The notes: generated by a model from the sequence alone, not told the origin. A DNA stretch of 11,167 nucleotides from Alphaproteobacteria bacterium (GCA_003531345.1 DQGZ01000201.1:1-11167), one strand, 5' to 3'; positions 1-6,812 are shown, counted from the first letter of the stretch. Made by a program: numbers and translations.

Positions 1-4
1 CTGA

Positions 5-247
5 TTAATCTTCGTATCCATATTGCTCTTTGAGCATTCTTTTTGCATGTTCTGGTGTTGTTTTTCCAAAACCACTTATAATTACATTTCCATAATCTTT
101 AAGGTTGTGTGTGCCAACTTTACCCGCTTTTTTCAGGGTTTCAAATTTTACCTTGTTATTAACTAGTAGATAGAAAAAGGCGTCTCTGCCTAAAAAATCT
201 TTTGCAGTTATTTTATGGATATTATTTTTTAACAATGAATTTTTCAT
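5..247 (-). CDS. Small hypothetical protein, 80 aa
   Basis: I do not recognise this protein. The reading frame extends upstream to 355, but the better start is the ATG at 245-247. It is preceded by a good Shine-Dalgarno (AAAGGAG at 254-260, 6-nt spacer), while the longer version would be buried in the upstream gene. The product is basic and soluble, with no signal peptide, membrane helix or cysteine. The C-terminal third carries the phrase DYGNVIISGFGKTTPEHAKR and an acidic end. The gene starts 1 nt after the TAA of the dehydrogenase-like gene (TAATATG) and its ribosome site lies inside that gene, so it is very probably co-transcribed and translationally coupled to it. That arrangement suggests a linked role, but no function can be read from the sequence. 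Confidence 0.75.
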   Translation of the reverse strand: MKNSLLKNNIHKITAKDFLGRDAFFYLLVNNKVKFETLKKAGKVGTHNLKDYGNVIISGFGKTTPEHAKRMLKEQYGYED

Positions 248-248
248 A

Positions 249-1556
249 TTATGCTCCTTTTCTAATTTGCTGTGCTTTAACTTCAACTCCAGATGCCTGA
301 TCAGGCGATACAATTCTTGCAAGTATAGGTGGGTTTTTGTAAGCGCCACTATCAATTGCGGTAACCTCTCTTAAACCATCATGGTTTTTACATGATTGTC
401 TTATAACTATGTTTTGTTGCCATGCTTGTATAGCTTCTAGTGTTTGACTCTCAACATTTAACCCAGCTTGTTTGGTTTCAGCGCCTATATGCGGAAATCT
501 TAAACAATTATCATGCAATGGTATTTTTCTTAAAACCTCTATTTCATCATCAACTATATATTTTAAGCCTTTATCAAATAATCCCTTAAGGTCAGCCTCT
601 TCATCTAATAAATTATGCCTGCCGAAATTAACTAGGGTTATTCCTAGGTCTGCCATTTTTCCTAATTGCTCTTTAGTTATTGTTCCAGAAGCTTGGTGCA
701 GGCTGATAATTCCGTTAGTACCAACTTTATTAATCATGTCATCTACGCTTGCGCTAAAATGCTGACCATCTTTTTCTTTTCCATATTCCAAGCTGCGGCT
801 TTGAACAAAAACTTCCATACCTAGCCTTGCAGCATATTCCGCCATAATATTTGCATGGCTGCTGGTTGAACTCACTATGCCGATTTTAGCGCCATTTAAT
901 GGAGAAGCATATCTCATGTTTTCCATAATTTTTAATGCGCCGTCTTCAGTGCCAGACCTTGTAACTACTTCATGACCATTATAATTGCCTTTTTTTATTT
1001 CTCCGCTTTCATGAACTTCTACTGATTTTTCAAATGCAGCGATCATTTTTCTTTCAACAATTATCCTATTGAGAATTCCAAGCCCTGAATTAGTACTTGT
1101 AAGTTCATTTGTGTCCAGTTCTTCAGGTTTTATATTTTTTAATGTATTATACATATCCCCTGCCATTTGCAGGTTAAGTGATGCTATGATTGCTTCAGCC
1201 ACGCCATTTGAATTACCTTTCCATACTGTTCCATCACCTGGGGCGTTGCAAACAGCTACATTATTTTCTGTGCAATCCTCTAAAGATTGAATATTTTTGG
1301 TTCCTGCACCCCTTCTTATTACTATTCCATTCTCTTTAGGAGTTACACCTATCGGTAAAACCGAAGACCTGACAGATATAACATCATATTTGTTTGCCTG
1401 TTCTTTTAAGAAAGTTTCTAGGGTTGCACCTTTTAAATCACTTCTATGGTCAACATTTTCTTCGCCATATTTTTCTTTTAAGGAATCAATAAAACTCTTA
1501 CTTGCAGCATCTGCAATTAGTATTTTTGGGGTTTCTTTGTTTTCTTGTTCTGACAT
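249..1556 (-). CDS. Divergent D-2-hydroxyacid dehydrogenase (phosphoglycerate dehydrogenase-like), NAD site degenerate
   Basis: 435 aa. The fold is recognisable as the phosphoglycerate dehydrogenase family: an N-terminal substrate domain (SVRSS near residue 61, RRGAGTKNI at 81-89, NAPGDGT at 104-110), a central nucleotide-binding domain, then FGRH (Arg313) and PHIGAET (His356), which match the catalytic Arg and His of the family. The dinucleotide loop is not canonical. Where GxGxxG is expected after the first strand, residues 229-234 read SSTSSH, and the acidic residue expected at the end of strand two is replaced by Ser/Gln near 252-253. There are additional stretches at about 140-170 and 195-220, and no ACT domain. 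The start is supported by GAGG 7 nt upstream of the ATG. It follows nadE by 57 nt and is coupled to the 80-aa gene. It may be a D-2-hydroxyacid dehydrogenase with altered cofactor use, or a non-enzymatic relative; a normal SerA is unlikely. Confidence 0.8.
   Translation of the reverse strand: MSEQENKETPKILIADAASKSFIDSLKEKYGEENVDHRSDLKGATLETFLKEQANKYDVISVRSSVLPIGVTPKENGIVIRRGAGTKNIQSLEDCTENNVAVCNAPGDGTVWKGNSNGVAEAIIASLNLQMAGDMYNTLKNIKPEELDTNELTSTNSGLGILNRIIVERKMIAAFEKSVEVHESGEIKKGNYNGHEVVTRSGTEDGALKIMENMRYASPLNGAKIGIVSSTSSHANIMAEYAARLGMEVFVQSRSLEYGKEKDGQHFSASVDDMINKVGTNGIISLHQASGTITKEQLGKMADLGITLVNFGRHNLLDEEADLKGLFDKGLKYIVDDEIEVLRKIPLHDNCLRFPHIGAETKQAGLNVESQTLEAIQAWQQNIVIRQSCKNHDGLREVTAIDSGAYKNPPILARIVSPDQASGVEVKAQQIRKGA
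254..260 (-). promoter_or_regulatory. Ribosome binding site that fixes the start of the 80-aa gene
   Basis: Read on the minus strand this is AAAGGAG, 6 nt before the ATG at 247. It is one of the few clear Shine-Dalgarno sequences in the window and lies within the last codons of the upstream gene. Confidence 0.7.
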
Positions 1557-1613
1557 TTTATTACCTCAAGTTTAAGTTTTTGCTACTAATAACATATAAA
1601 GGTTAACAAAATC

Positions 1614-3236
1614 TTAATACTCCAAAAACTTATTAGTAATTGGGTATCTGCGGTCGCGGCCGAAAGGTTTTGAGGAGATTTTAACCCCGATGCAGGCTTG
1701 GCGGCGTTTGAACTCGCTGTTATATAACAGGCGCTCAACATATTTTACAGTTTCAACATTATAGCCCAGTGCTATTACTTCCTGCTCGCTTTTATCAAGC
1801 TCTATCATGTTATATAAAATTTCATCAAGAATTTCGTATTCTGGCAGTGTATCAACATCTTTTTGGTTATCACGAAGCTCTGCTGATGGAGCTTTATCAA
1901 AAACCCTTTGCGGTATCAAATTTCCAGAATCATTTTTTGAACCTGATGGTTTATTTTTATTGCGCCATTTTGCAATGTCATAAACACGGGTTTTATAAAG
2001 GTCTTTAATTAGGCTATATCCGCCGCACATATCACCATAAAGTGTGCAATATCCAGCTGCAATTTCAGATTTATTACCAGTTGAAAGTAATAAATGACCA
2101 AATTTATTACTCATCGCCATTAGTAAATTTCCCCTGATGCGGGCTTGTAAATTTTCCTCAGCTACATTCTTTTTAGCTTTGCCATATATAGGCTTTAGGT
2201 TGTTTTCATAACATTCCATTAAGTCTTCAATGTCAATTCTATCAAGCTTAACGCCTAAATTTTTTGCTATTTCTTCTGCGTCTTCAATACTTTCTTTTGA
2301 TGTAAAGCGAGATGGCATTAACACTAATTTCACCCGCTCGCTACCAAGGGCATCAACCGCTGCAACTGCTGTCAGGGCGGAATCCATACCGCCGCTTAAG
2401 CCAATTATAACCCCTGGGAAATTATTTTTAGAAACATAGTCACTCAAACCAAGCATCATTGCTTTGTAGATGTGCTTAAACTCATTAATTTCAGTTTTCC
2501 CTGCTGGTTTTGCTTTGAGAACTTCCTCAACATCAAAAGTTTCGGTATCTTCCTCAAAAAATTTCATCTGGAAGAATACTCGGGCATTTTTTGCCATTAC
2601 AAAACTGCCACCGTCAAACACAAGGTCATCATGACCGCAAATTTGGTTAGTGTAAAACACTGGGCAACCCGCTGCTTCAACTGCTTGGGTTGCTATAAAC
2701 ATGCGTTTGTCGTGCTTGGTGCGCTCAAAAGGGGAGGCATTAACCGAAAGAATAAACTCAGCACCTTTTAGCCCAGCCGCCGCCTCTTTATTCCAAGTAT
2801 CTTCACAGATTAACATACCGATTTTACGCCCACGATACATAAAAGGCTTAGGTTTAGGGCCAGCTTTGAACACCCTTTTTTCATCAAACACGCCATAATT
2901 TGGCAGGTCATATTTATACTGCTTATGAACAATTTTACCTTTGGAAATTATCAGCGCTGCGTTATAGGTTGCGCCATCTTCAATCCAAGGGGTATTTATC
3001 AAAATATCTGCATTTTGGTTTTTAGTTTCTTCAATTATTTTGTTGGTATATTCCAACGAAACCTGAACAAACTCAGGGCGAGAGACCATGTCCTCTGGCG
3101 GGTAGCCTGAAACGCAAAGCTCAGGAAATACAACAAGGTCAGACCCAGAATTTTCCTGATAATAATCTAATATTTTTTGAGTGTTGGTTTTAAAATCTCC
3201 AACGGTAAAGTTTAACTGACAAAGGGTAATTTTCAT
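1614..3236 (-). CDS. nadE: Glutamine-dependent NAD+ synthetase
   Basis: 540 aa, the usual length for the two-domain enzyme. It catalyses the last step of NAD+ synthesis in the cytosol: deamido-NAD+ plus ATP plus glutamine to NAD+. The N-terminal nitrilase-type glutaminase domain (about 1-245) shows the full triad: Glu39 in FPELCVSGYPPED, Lys108 in KYDLPNYGVFDE, and Cys144 in CEDTW. The C-terminal synthetase domain has the ATP pyrophosphatase loop SGGMDS at 281-286, and further on STGNKSE and GYCTLYGD. The end (SSKPFGRDRRYPITN) is typical of the family. The ATG lies 5 nt after the stop of the PIN-toxin gene and has no evident Shine-Dalgarno, which suggests translation by coupling or reinitiation. 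No terminator or convincing promoter separates it from the toxin-antitoxin pair, so a shared transcript is likely. All key residues are present. Confidence 0.96.
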   Translation of the reverse strand: MKITLCQLNFTVGDFKTNTQKILDYYQENSGSDLVVFPELCVSGYPPEDMVSRPEFVQVSLEYTNKIIEETKNQNADILINTPWIEDGATYNAALIISKGKIVHKQYKYDLPNYGVFDEKRVFKAGPKPKPFMYRGRKIGMLICEDTWNKEAAAGLKGAEFILSVNASPFERTKHDKRMFIATQAVEAAGCPVFYTNQICGHDDLVFDGGSFVMAKNARVFFQMKFFEEDTETFDVEEVLKAKPAGKTEINEFKHIYKAMMLGLSDYVSKNNFPGVIIGLSGGMDSALTAVAAVDALGSERVKLVLMPSRFTSKESIEDAEEIAKNLGVKLDRIDIEDLMECYENNLKPIYGKAKKNVAEENLQARIRGNLLMAMSNKFGHLLLSTGNKSEIAAGYCTLYGDMCGGYSLIKDLYKTRVYDIAKWRNKNKPSGSKNDSGNLIPQRVFDKAPSAELRDNQKDVDTLPEYEILDEILYNMIELDKSEQEVIALGYNVETVKYVERLLYNSEFKRRQACIGVKISSKPFGRDRRYPITNKFLEY

Positions 3237-3241
3237 AATGT

Positions 3242-3619
3242 TTAATTGAGTATTGTATTTGCTTTGTATTGAGCTATTATTTTATCAGAAGTTACTAATG
3301 TCAAATTTTCTACTACTGATTGTGAAATAATAAGCCTATCAAAGGGGTCATTGTGTATTTTTTCGAGGTTTTTCAAATTACGGATATGAGATGTTTTTAT
3401 TTCTAGAATTTGATAACCATTGTAATTTGCAATATACTCAAAATCACTAGCGATCTTAATTTTTCCAAGATTTTTCTTGATTTCAATTTCCCAATAACTG
3501 GCAAGGCTTATGTATATTTTGTTGTCAGGGTTTTTAATTATTGAGCTAACTTCTTTTGTTAATTTTTCTGAGTCATCACTTGCCCAAATAAAAATATTTG
3601 TATCGATAAGGTAGTTCAT
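3242..3619 (-). CDS. vapC: PIN-domain type II toxin, VapC-like ribonuclease
   Basis: 125 aa, normal for VapC. The PIN-domain acidic residues are all visible: Asp6 (LIDTNIFIW), Glu44 (SYWEIEIKK), Asp94 (NDPFDRLI) and Asp112 (LVTSDK). The layout WEI-K-LGK, DPFDRLIISQ and LTLVTSDK matches the Sll0205-like PIN subgroup that is usually paired with Phd-type antitoxins. Family members are Mg2+-dependent RNases that cut tRNA, rRNA or mRNA when freed from the antitoxin; the target here is unknown. The ATG overlaps the antitoxin stop in an ATGA (3616-3619), the classical coupling of a toxin to its antitoxin. Its stop lies only 5 nt before nadE. The active site is intact, so the toxin is probably functional. 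Confidence 0.92.
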   Translation of the reverse strand: MNYLIDTNIFIWASDDSEKLTKEVSSIIKNPDNKIYISLASYWEIEIKKNLGKIKIASDFEYIANYNGYQILEIKTSHIRNLKNLEKIHNDPFDRLIISQSVVENLTLVTSDKIIAQYKANTILN

Positions 3620-3894
3620 TCGTCGTGAAATATTTTTGAATTTAAAAACTCTTCTTCAATTTCCTTGTCGCATTCATAAAAGCCATCAAGTATTTGAATT
3701 TGCCCCTTAAATGCGCCAAGTGGTCTTTCCTTTTGTTGTGCAGAAGCAGCAGTATCAGTATTCGCCTGATTTATAAGCTTGGCAAGTACTTTATCCGAGT
3801 TTTTAATGATAATCTCATCATCCTTATTAAGTAAGGCAAGTAATGAGTTAACATTGTTATGCTTTATAGTTTCTATGTTCACTTCAATTGTCAT
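3616..3894 (-). CDS. Phd/YefM-like antitoxin partner of the PIN toxin
   Basis: 92 aa. The N-terminal half resembles the short DNA-binding fold of the prevent-host-death family: an initial strand MTIEVNIE, then a helix, then DDEIIIKNSDKVLAKLI, equivalent to the GEEIVIxxxGKPVARL of typical members. The second half has RPLGAFKGQIQILDGF, the RPLGxxKGxIxxxDDF segment seen in antitoxins paired with Sll0205-like PIN toxins, and an acidic C-terminus that would bind the toxin. The N-terminal homology is weak (the usual E-A-K-x-x-L signature is altered), so the call leans on context: size, overlap with the toxin, and position first in the operon. Members of this family repress their own promoter, which fits the inverted repeat 10 nt upstream at 3904-3929. 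Confidence 0.85.
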   Translation of the reverse strand: MTIEVNIETIKHNNVNSLLALLNKDDEIIIKNSDKVLAKLINQANTDTAASAQQKERPLGAFKGQIQILDGFYECDKEIEEEFLNSKIFHDE

Positions 3895-3903
3895 GCACTA
3901 ATT

Positions 3904-3929
3904 CTAGCAAATTAATCAATAATTGCTAG
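3904..3929. promoter_or_regulatory. Inverted repeat, probable antitoxin operator
   Basis: CTAGCAA (3904-3910) and TTGCTAG (3923-3929) form perfect 7-bp arms around a 12-bp AT-rich centre, 10 nt upstream of the antitoxin ATG (3894). On the minus strand a -10-like TAGAAT (3901-3906) overlaps the proximal arm, so occupancy would block transcription. It sits between the divergent antitoxin and 244-aa genes and could affect both. The operator role is an inference. Confidence 0.55.
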
Positions 3930-3987
3930 TTTTTAGTTTTTGTTAACGCTTTTTTAACTTTTGTGTGTTATAAGGAAATATTAACCA

Positions 3988-3999
3988 ATATATATATAT
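3988..3999 (+). repeat. (AT)6 dinucleotide tract running into a start codon
   Basis: Six AT units fill the space between a purine-rich AAGGA (3972-3976) and the ATG of the 244-aa gene (3998-4000), and the last AT supplies the A and T of the start codon. The Shine-Dalgarno is about 21 nt from the ATG, too far for normal initiation, so tract length might set translation efficiency. Confidence 0.6.
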
Positions 4000-4732
4000 G
4001 TCAGATCAAAGGGATGCCTTACACAAAGCGGGTGAAAAAAGCTTCGTAGAAAGACTTGGTGATGCAGCAAGATCAGCAGCAAGTTATGTTAAAGATGATG
4101 TATTAAAGCCTGAAATTCGTAATCTCACTGAAAACACAAGAATAGATAAAACTGAGTATCAAAAAAATTTCAAACCTTCTGCTGTACAAAAGGCTGCTTA
4201 TGGCGATCAGAATTTACAGTCAATGCGTGCGTTAAATCAGGCTGCACAACAGTTAATAAGTTTATCAGATAATCTTGAAGGCGCTCATGCAGATGGGCTT
4301 CTTTCTTTGGTAAAAAATCAAGATGATTTAATACCCCGTTCTGCAGAACATCAAGCAAGGGTAGATATCTTAATAAAAAAATTTACTGATTTTGAACAAA
4401 AATATTTTGGTGAAGGTGTTAGCGCAAATGATATGATAACAAGGAACGTTAAGTCTTTTGTTGATAGGGGTACCAGAAATGCAAGAAATGAATTCAGGGA
4501 AGATTTAAGAGGGTTGATGTCTGCGATAGAAACTTTTGATAAAGAGACAGTTGATCCTAAATATAATATTTTACAGAGTAATTTGAGAGAGGGTGAAGTA
4601 AAATATGATCCAGCTAATCCTCATAAAATGCTGGTTTTTGAAGTTGTGTCTCGAGAGTTTGAAAGATCAATTAATTTTGCAAAAGAGGCTTATAATAAAG
4701 GCAATGTTTTGGATAATGGTGTTAAGTTTTAG
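3998..4732 (+). CDS. Hypothetical protein, 244 aa, hydrophilic and helical
   Basis: I do not recognise this protein. It is 244 aa, rich in charged residues and in Ala/Gln/Asn, and contains neither Cys nor Trp. It shows no signal peptide or membrane segment. Its composition suggests mostly amphipathic helix, for example FVERLGDAARSAASYVKDD near 16-34 and the stretch around 70-95 (QSMRALNQAAQQLISLS). The start is set by the only ATG before in-frame AT-rich sequence. A possible Shine-Dalgarno (AAGGA, 3972-3976) lies unusually far upstream. It is transcribed away from the toxin-antitoxin operon and ends convergently with purH, with a palindromic repeat between. The sustained frame and normal composition support a real gene. 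A cytosolic or scaffold role, or an exported effector without a classical signal, would be guesses. Confidence 0.75.
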   Translation: MSDQRDALHKAGEKSFVERLGDAARSAASYVKDDVLKPEIRNLTENTRIDKTEYQKNFKPSAVQKAAYGDQNLQSMRALNQAAQQLISLSDNLEGAHADGLLSLVKNQDDLIPRSAEHQARVDILIKKFTDFEQKYFGEGVSANDMITRNVKSFVDRGTRNARNEFREDLRGLMSAIETFDKETVDPKYNILQSNLREGEVKYDPANPHKMLVFEVVSREFERSINFAKEAYNKGNVLDNGVKF

Positions 4733-4778
4733 TCAAAGCCGTTCTCAAAAAAGTTTGCATTATTATAAGTTTATTTTT

Positions 4779-4859
4779 CGTCATTCCAGCGAAAGCTGGC
4801 ATATAGACGACCCTAACCCTTAACTTCATAACTGGATTCCGTTTTTCAACGGAATGACG
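4779..4859. repeat. Palindromic intergenic repeat element (GTCATTCC...GGAATGAC type)
   Basis: The element is bounded by CGTCATTCC (4779-4787) and its exact inverted copy GGAATGACG (4851-4859). It contains two internal hairpins: CCAGC-GAAA-GCTGG (4786-4799) and an 8-bp stem ATTCCGTT/AACGGAAT (4836-4855) with a 4-nt loop. Elements of this style are dispersed in many copies in alphaproteobacterial genomes, especially Rickettsiales-like ones. It fills the gap between the convergent 244-aa gene and purH and could act as a bidirectional transcript end, though neither side has the U-run of a standard terminator. Confidence 0.8.
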
Positions 4860-4865
4860 GATAAC

Positions 4866-6425
4866 TTAATGCCTAAAGTGCCTGATTCCAGTAAATACCA
4901 TCGCTATATTGTTTTCATCAGCGGCTTTTATAACATCGTCATCTCTGATTGAGCCGCCTGGTTGAATTGCAGCGGTAACGCCATTTTTAACGCATTCCAG
5001 CAAGCCATCAGCAAATGGGAAAAACGCATCAGAGGCAACAACGCTTCCTTTGGTGTTTGGAACATTTTTATTATCGCGCTCAGCTTTTTGTGCACCTATA
5101 ATTGTTGAGTCAACACGGCTCATCTGCCCTGCGCCTATGCCAACTGTTGTTTGGTCTTTCACATAGATTATTGCATTTGATTTTACATGCTTACAAATTG
5201 TAAATGCAAAGATTAAATCTTCCATTTCTTTATCAGTGGGCTTGCGTTTGGTAACAATTTTCAAATTGTTTTTATCAAGCACCACTCCGTTATATTCCTG
5301 CACTAACAAGCCGCCATTAATGCTTCTGTAAGTTAGTTTATCATTTTTAGAATTTCTATAATCGCCAGTTCTTAGCACTCGCAAATTCTTTTTCGTTGCG
5401 AAAACTTCTAAGGCTTCTCTGCTATATGAAGGCGCAATAATTACTTCGGCAAATATTTTTGCAATTTCTTCCGCCGTTTCTTTATTTACTTCACGGTTGA
5501 ATGCCATAATGCCGCCGAATGCTGAAACTGGGTCGCAGCCTAGTGCTTGTAAATATGCCTTAGTGATATTTTCAGCTACACTAACGCCGCACGGGTTGTT
5601 ATGTTTTACAATTACTGATGCTGGCTGTTCAAATTCCTTCACTAGTTCTAGGGCGCTGTCAGCATCAAGAATGTTATTATATGAAAGCTCTTTACCTTGA
5701 ATAATTTTTGCATTCACCGCTGACTTAATTTCATCATCAAGAATATAAGCGCCTGCCTGCTGGTGAGAATTTTCACCATAGCGAAGAACAGCTTTGCGCT
5801 TTGCTGGAATTGTTAGTTTTTCTGGTAATAAATCATTAAGTTCGTTTGCGAACCATTTTGCAATATGCGCATCATATTCAGCAGTACGAGAATAAGCTTT
5901 ATAGGCAAGTTTTTTACGCAGTTCTAAAGTTGTATTACCTTTATTATCCAATATATTCTGCTGTATTTCGGCATAATCATTATGGTCAACTACTATGGTC
6001 ACAAATTTGTGGTTCTTTGCAGCACTGCGCACCATTGATGGGCCGCCAATATCAATATTTTCAATTACTTCATCATATTCTGCGCCTTTTTTAACTGTTT
6101 CTTCAAACGGGTAAAGATTAACAACTACAAGGTCAATGTCAGTAATATTATTTTCAGTTTTTTGTTTTTGATGTTCCGCATTATCACGAACATTTAACAG
6201 CCCGCCGTGAACTTTCGGGTGGAGGGTTTTTACCCGCCCGTCCATAATTTCTGGGAAGCCAGTATGCTCAGAAATGTCTTTAACTTTAATTCCTGCGTCT
6301 TTGATTGCCTTATATGTACCCCCGGTGGAAATTATCTCAATATTCTGAGACTCCAGAAATTGGGCAAATTCAATTATGCCAGTTTTGTCTGATACGGAAA
6401 TTAGTGCGCGGGTGATTTTGGTCAT
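4866..6425 (-). CDS. purH: Bifunctional AICAR transformylase / IMP cyclohydrolase
   Basis: 519 aa, close to the usual 510-530. It performs the last two steps of de novo purine synthesis in the cytosol: formylation of AICAR by 10-formyl-THF, then ring closure to IMP. The N-terminal cyclohydrolase domain has ALISVSDKTG (7-16), STGGTYK (33-39) and MDGRVKTLHPKVHGG (61-75). The C-terminal transformylase domain has RYGENSHQ (215-222), the catalytic Lys274-His275 in VKHNNPCG, SAFGG (301-305), and the conserved end with AIQPGGSIRD and TGIRHFRH. The ATG at 6425 gives the canonical N-terminus but has only A-rich sequence upstream, with no Shine-Dalgarno, and a dispersed repeat begins 20 nt upstream. 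guaB, which uses the IMP product, lies upstream on the same strand. Confidence 0.97.
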   Translation of the reverse strand: MTKITRALISVSDKTGIIEFAQFLESQNIEIISTGGTYKAIKDAGIKVKDISEHTGFPEIMDGRVKTLHPKVHGGLLNVRDNAEHQKQKTENNITDIDLVVVNLYPFEETVKKGAEYDEVIENIDIGGPSMVRSAAKNHKFVTIVVDHNDYAEIQQNILDNKGNTTLELRKKLAYKAYSRTAEYDAHIAKWFANELNDLLPEKLTIPAKRKAVLRYGENSHQQAGAYILDDEIKSAVNAKIIQGKELSYNNILDADSALELVKEFEQPASVIVKHNNPCGVSVAENITKAYLQALGCDPVSAFGGIMAFNREVNKETAEEIAKIFAEVIIAPSYSREALEVFATKKNLRVLRTGDYRNSKNDKLTYRSINGGLLVQEYNGVVLDKNNLKIVTKRKPTDKEMEDLIFAFTICKHVKSNAIIYVKDQTTVGIGAGQMSRVDSTIIGAQKAERDNKNVPNTKGSVVASDAFFPFADGLLECVKNGVTAAIQPGGSIRDDDVIKAADENNIAMVFTGIRHFRH

Positions 6426-6445
6426 TTTTTTGTTTTTAGTTTTAG

Positions 6446-6480
6446 CGTCATTGCGAGGAGCAAAGCGACGAAGTAATTCA
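6446..6480. repeat. Dispersed repeat of the GTCATTGCGAGGAGC family
   Basis: The sequence begins CGTCATTGCGAGGAGC and continues with AAAGCGACGAAGTAATTCA. It matches from memory a repeat abundant between genes in many proteobacteria (GTCATTGCGAGGAGCGAAGCGACGAAGCAATCC style). It contains a small TTGC/GCAA hairpin. Because it starts 20 nt upstream of the purH ATG, it must form part of the purH leader if transcription begins upstream of it. Confidence 0.75.
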
Positions 6481-6498
6481 TCCTAACGAAGAGTGTCA

Positions 6499-6525
6499 CC
6501 CCGCATTTATTGCGGGGTTTTTCTT
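6499..6525 (+). terminator. GC-rich hairpin followed by T-run, terminator-like in plus orientation
   Basis: The arms CCCCGCA (6499-6505) and TGCGGGG (6511-6517) enclose a 5-nt loop and are followed by TTTTTCTT on the plus strand. It has the form of an intrinsic terminator for plus-strand transcription, yet no plus-strand gene ends nearby (the nearest stops at 4732). On the minus strand, the direction of purH and guaB, there is no U-run. It may instead be part of a CCCCGC...GCGGGG repeat family. Confidence 0.45.
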
Positions 6526-6538
6526 ACCTTGGCTTTCA

Positions 6539-6557
6539 GCCCGCAACAAGTGCGGGC
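6539..6557. repeat. Second GC-rich hairpin next to the first
   Basis: GCCCGCA (6539-6545) and TGCGGGC (6551-6557) form a perfect 7-bp stem with a 5-nt loop (ACAAG). It nearly repeats the hairpin at 6499-6517 (CCCGCA/TGCGGG shared), 21 nt from it. The pair looks like a composite of the same element. Confidence 0.6.
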
Positions 6558-6617
6558 AGACAAACCGATAGATTGATTTATTTCTTCGCCCAAGCGCCCA
6601 CAATTACAATTATGGCT

Positions 6618-6636
6618 GGGGTACTATACTAACCCC
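6618..6636. repeat. Short inverted repeat GGGGT/ACCCC
   Basis: GGGGT (6618-6622) pairs with ACCCC (6632-6636) across ACTATACTA. On the minus strand the loop reads TAGTATAGT, which contains a -10-like TATAGT, so this could be a purH promoter element. No good -35 is present at normal spacing. Confidence 0.3.
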
Positions 6637-6743
6637 CTGAAAAAGCTAGTGAAAATAAGTTAATTTATGGTTAAAATTCATGTTGCAAAAAAAACACATA
6701 TGTTAAAATCTAAGGACAATTTTGCTTTTTTATTACACCACTC

Positions 6744-6779
6744 GGATATTCGTATCTCGCTTTAGTTTTTACGAATTCC
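6744..6779. repeat. Inverted repeat downstream of guaB
   Basis: ATTCGTA (6748-6754) and TACGAAT (6770-6776), extended by GGA/TCC with one bulge, enclose a 15-nt loop about 35 nt past the guaB stop. It lacks a U-run on the guaB strand, so a terminator or 3' end-protecting role is uncertain. Confidence 0.4.
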
Positions 6780-6812
6780 TTTGGGATTTTAAAAAAGATA
6801 GAACGATAGAGA

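Larger units (their letters stand above)
6426..6812. other. 387-nt intergenic spacer between guaB and purH, built of repeats and hairpins
   Basis: No convincing gene is present. The purH-proximal half (6446-6557) holds a dispersed-repeat copy and two GC-rich hairpins, listed separately. The middle has a GGGGT/ACCCC hairpin at 6618-6636. The guaB-proximal half is AT-rich with one inverted repeat at 6744-6779. I see no riboswitch or known RNA fold. A promoter for purH probably lies here, but none matches well enough to place. Confidence 0.6.

Noticed and set aside
248..355. 36-residue upstream extension of the 80-aa gene
   Set aside because: It overlaps the 3' end of the dehydrogenase-like gene, and the internal ATG at 247 has the good ribosome site.
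6667..6765. 32-codon plus-strand frame in the guaB-purH spacer
   Set aside because: There is no ribosome site or recognisable content, and the length is what AT-rich noncoding DNA gives by chance.
6426..6812. Purine riboswitch upstream of purH
   Set aside because: I could not find a three-way junction with the conserved purine-aptamer core on the minus strand; the hairpins present are simple repeats.
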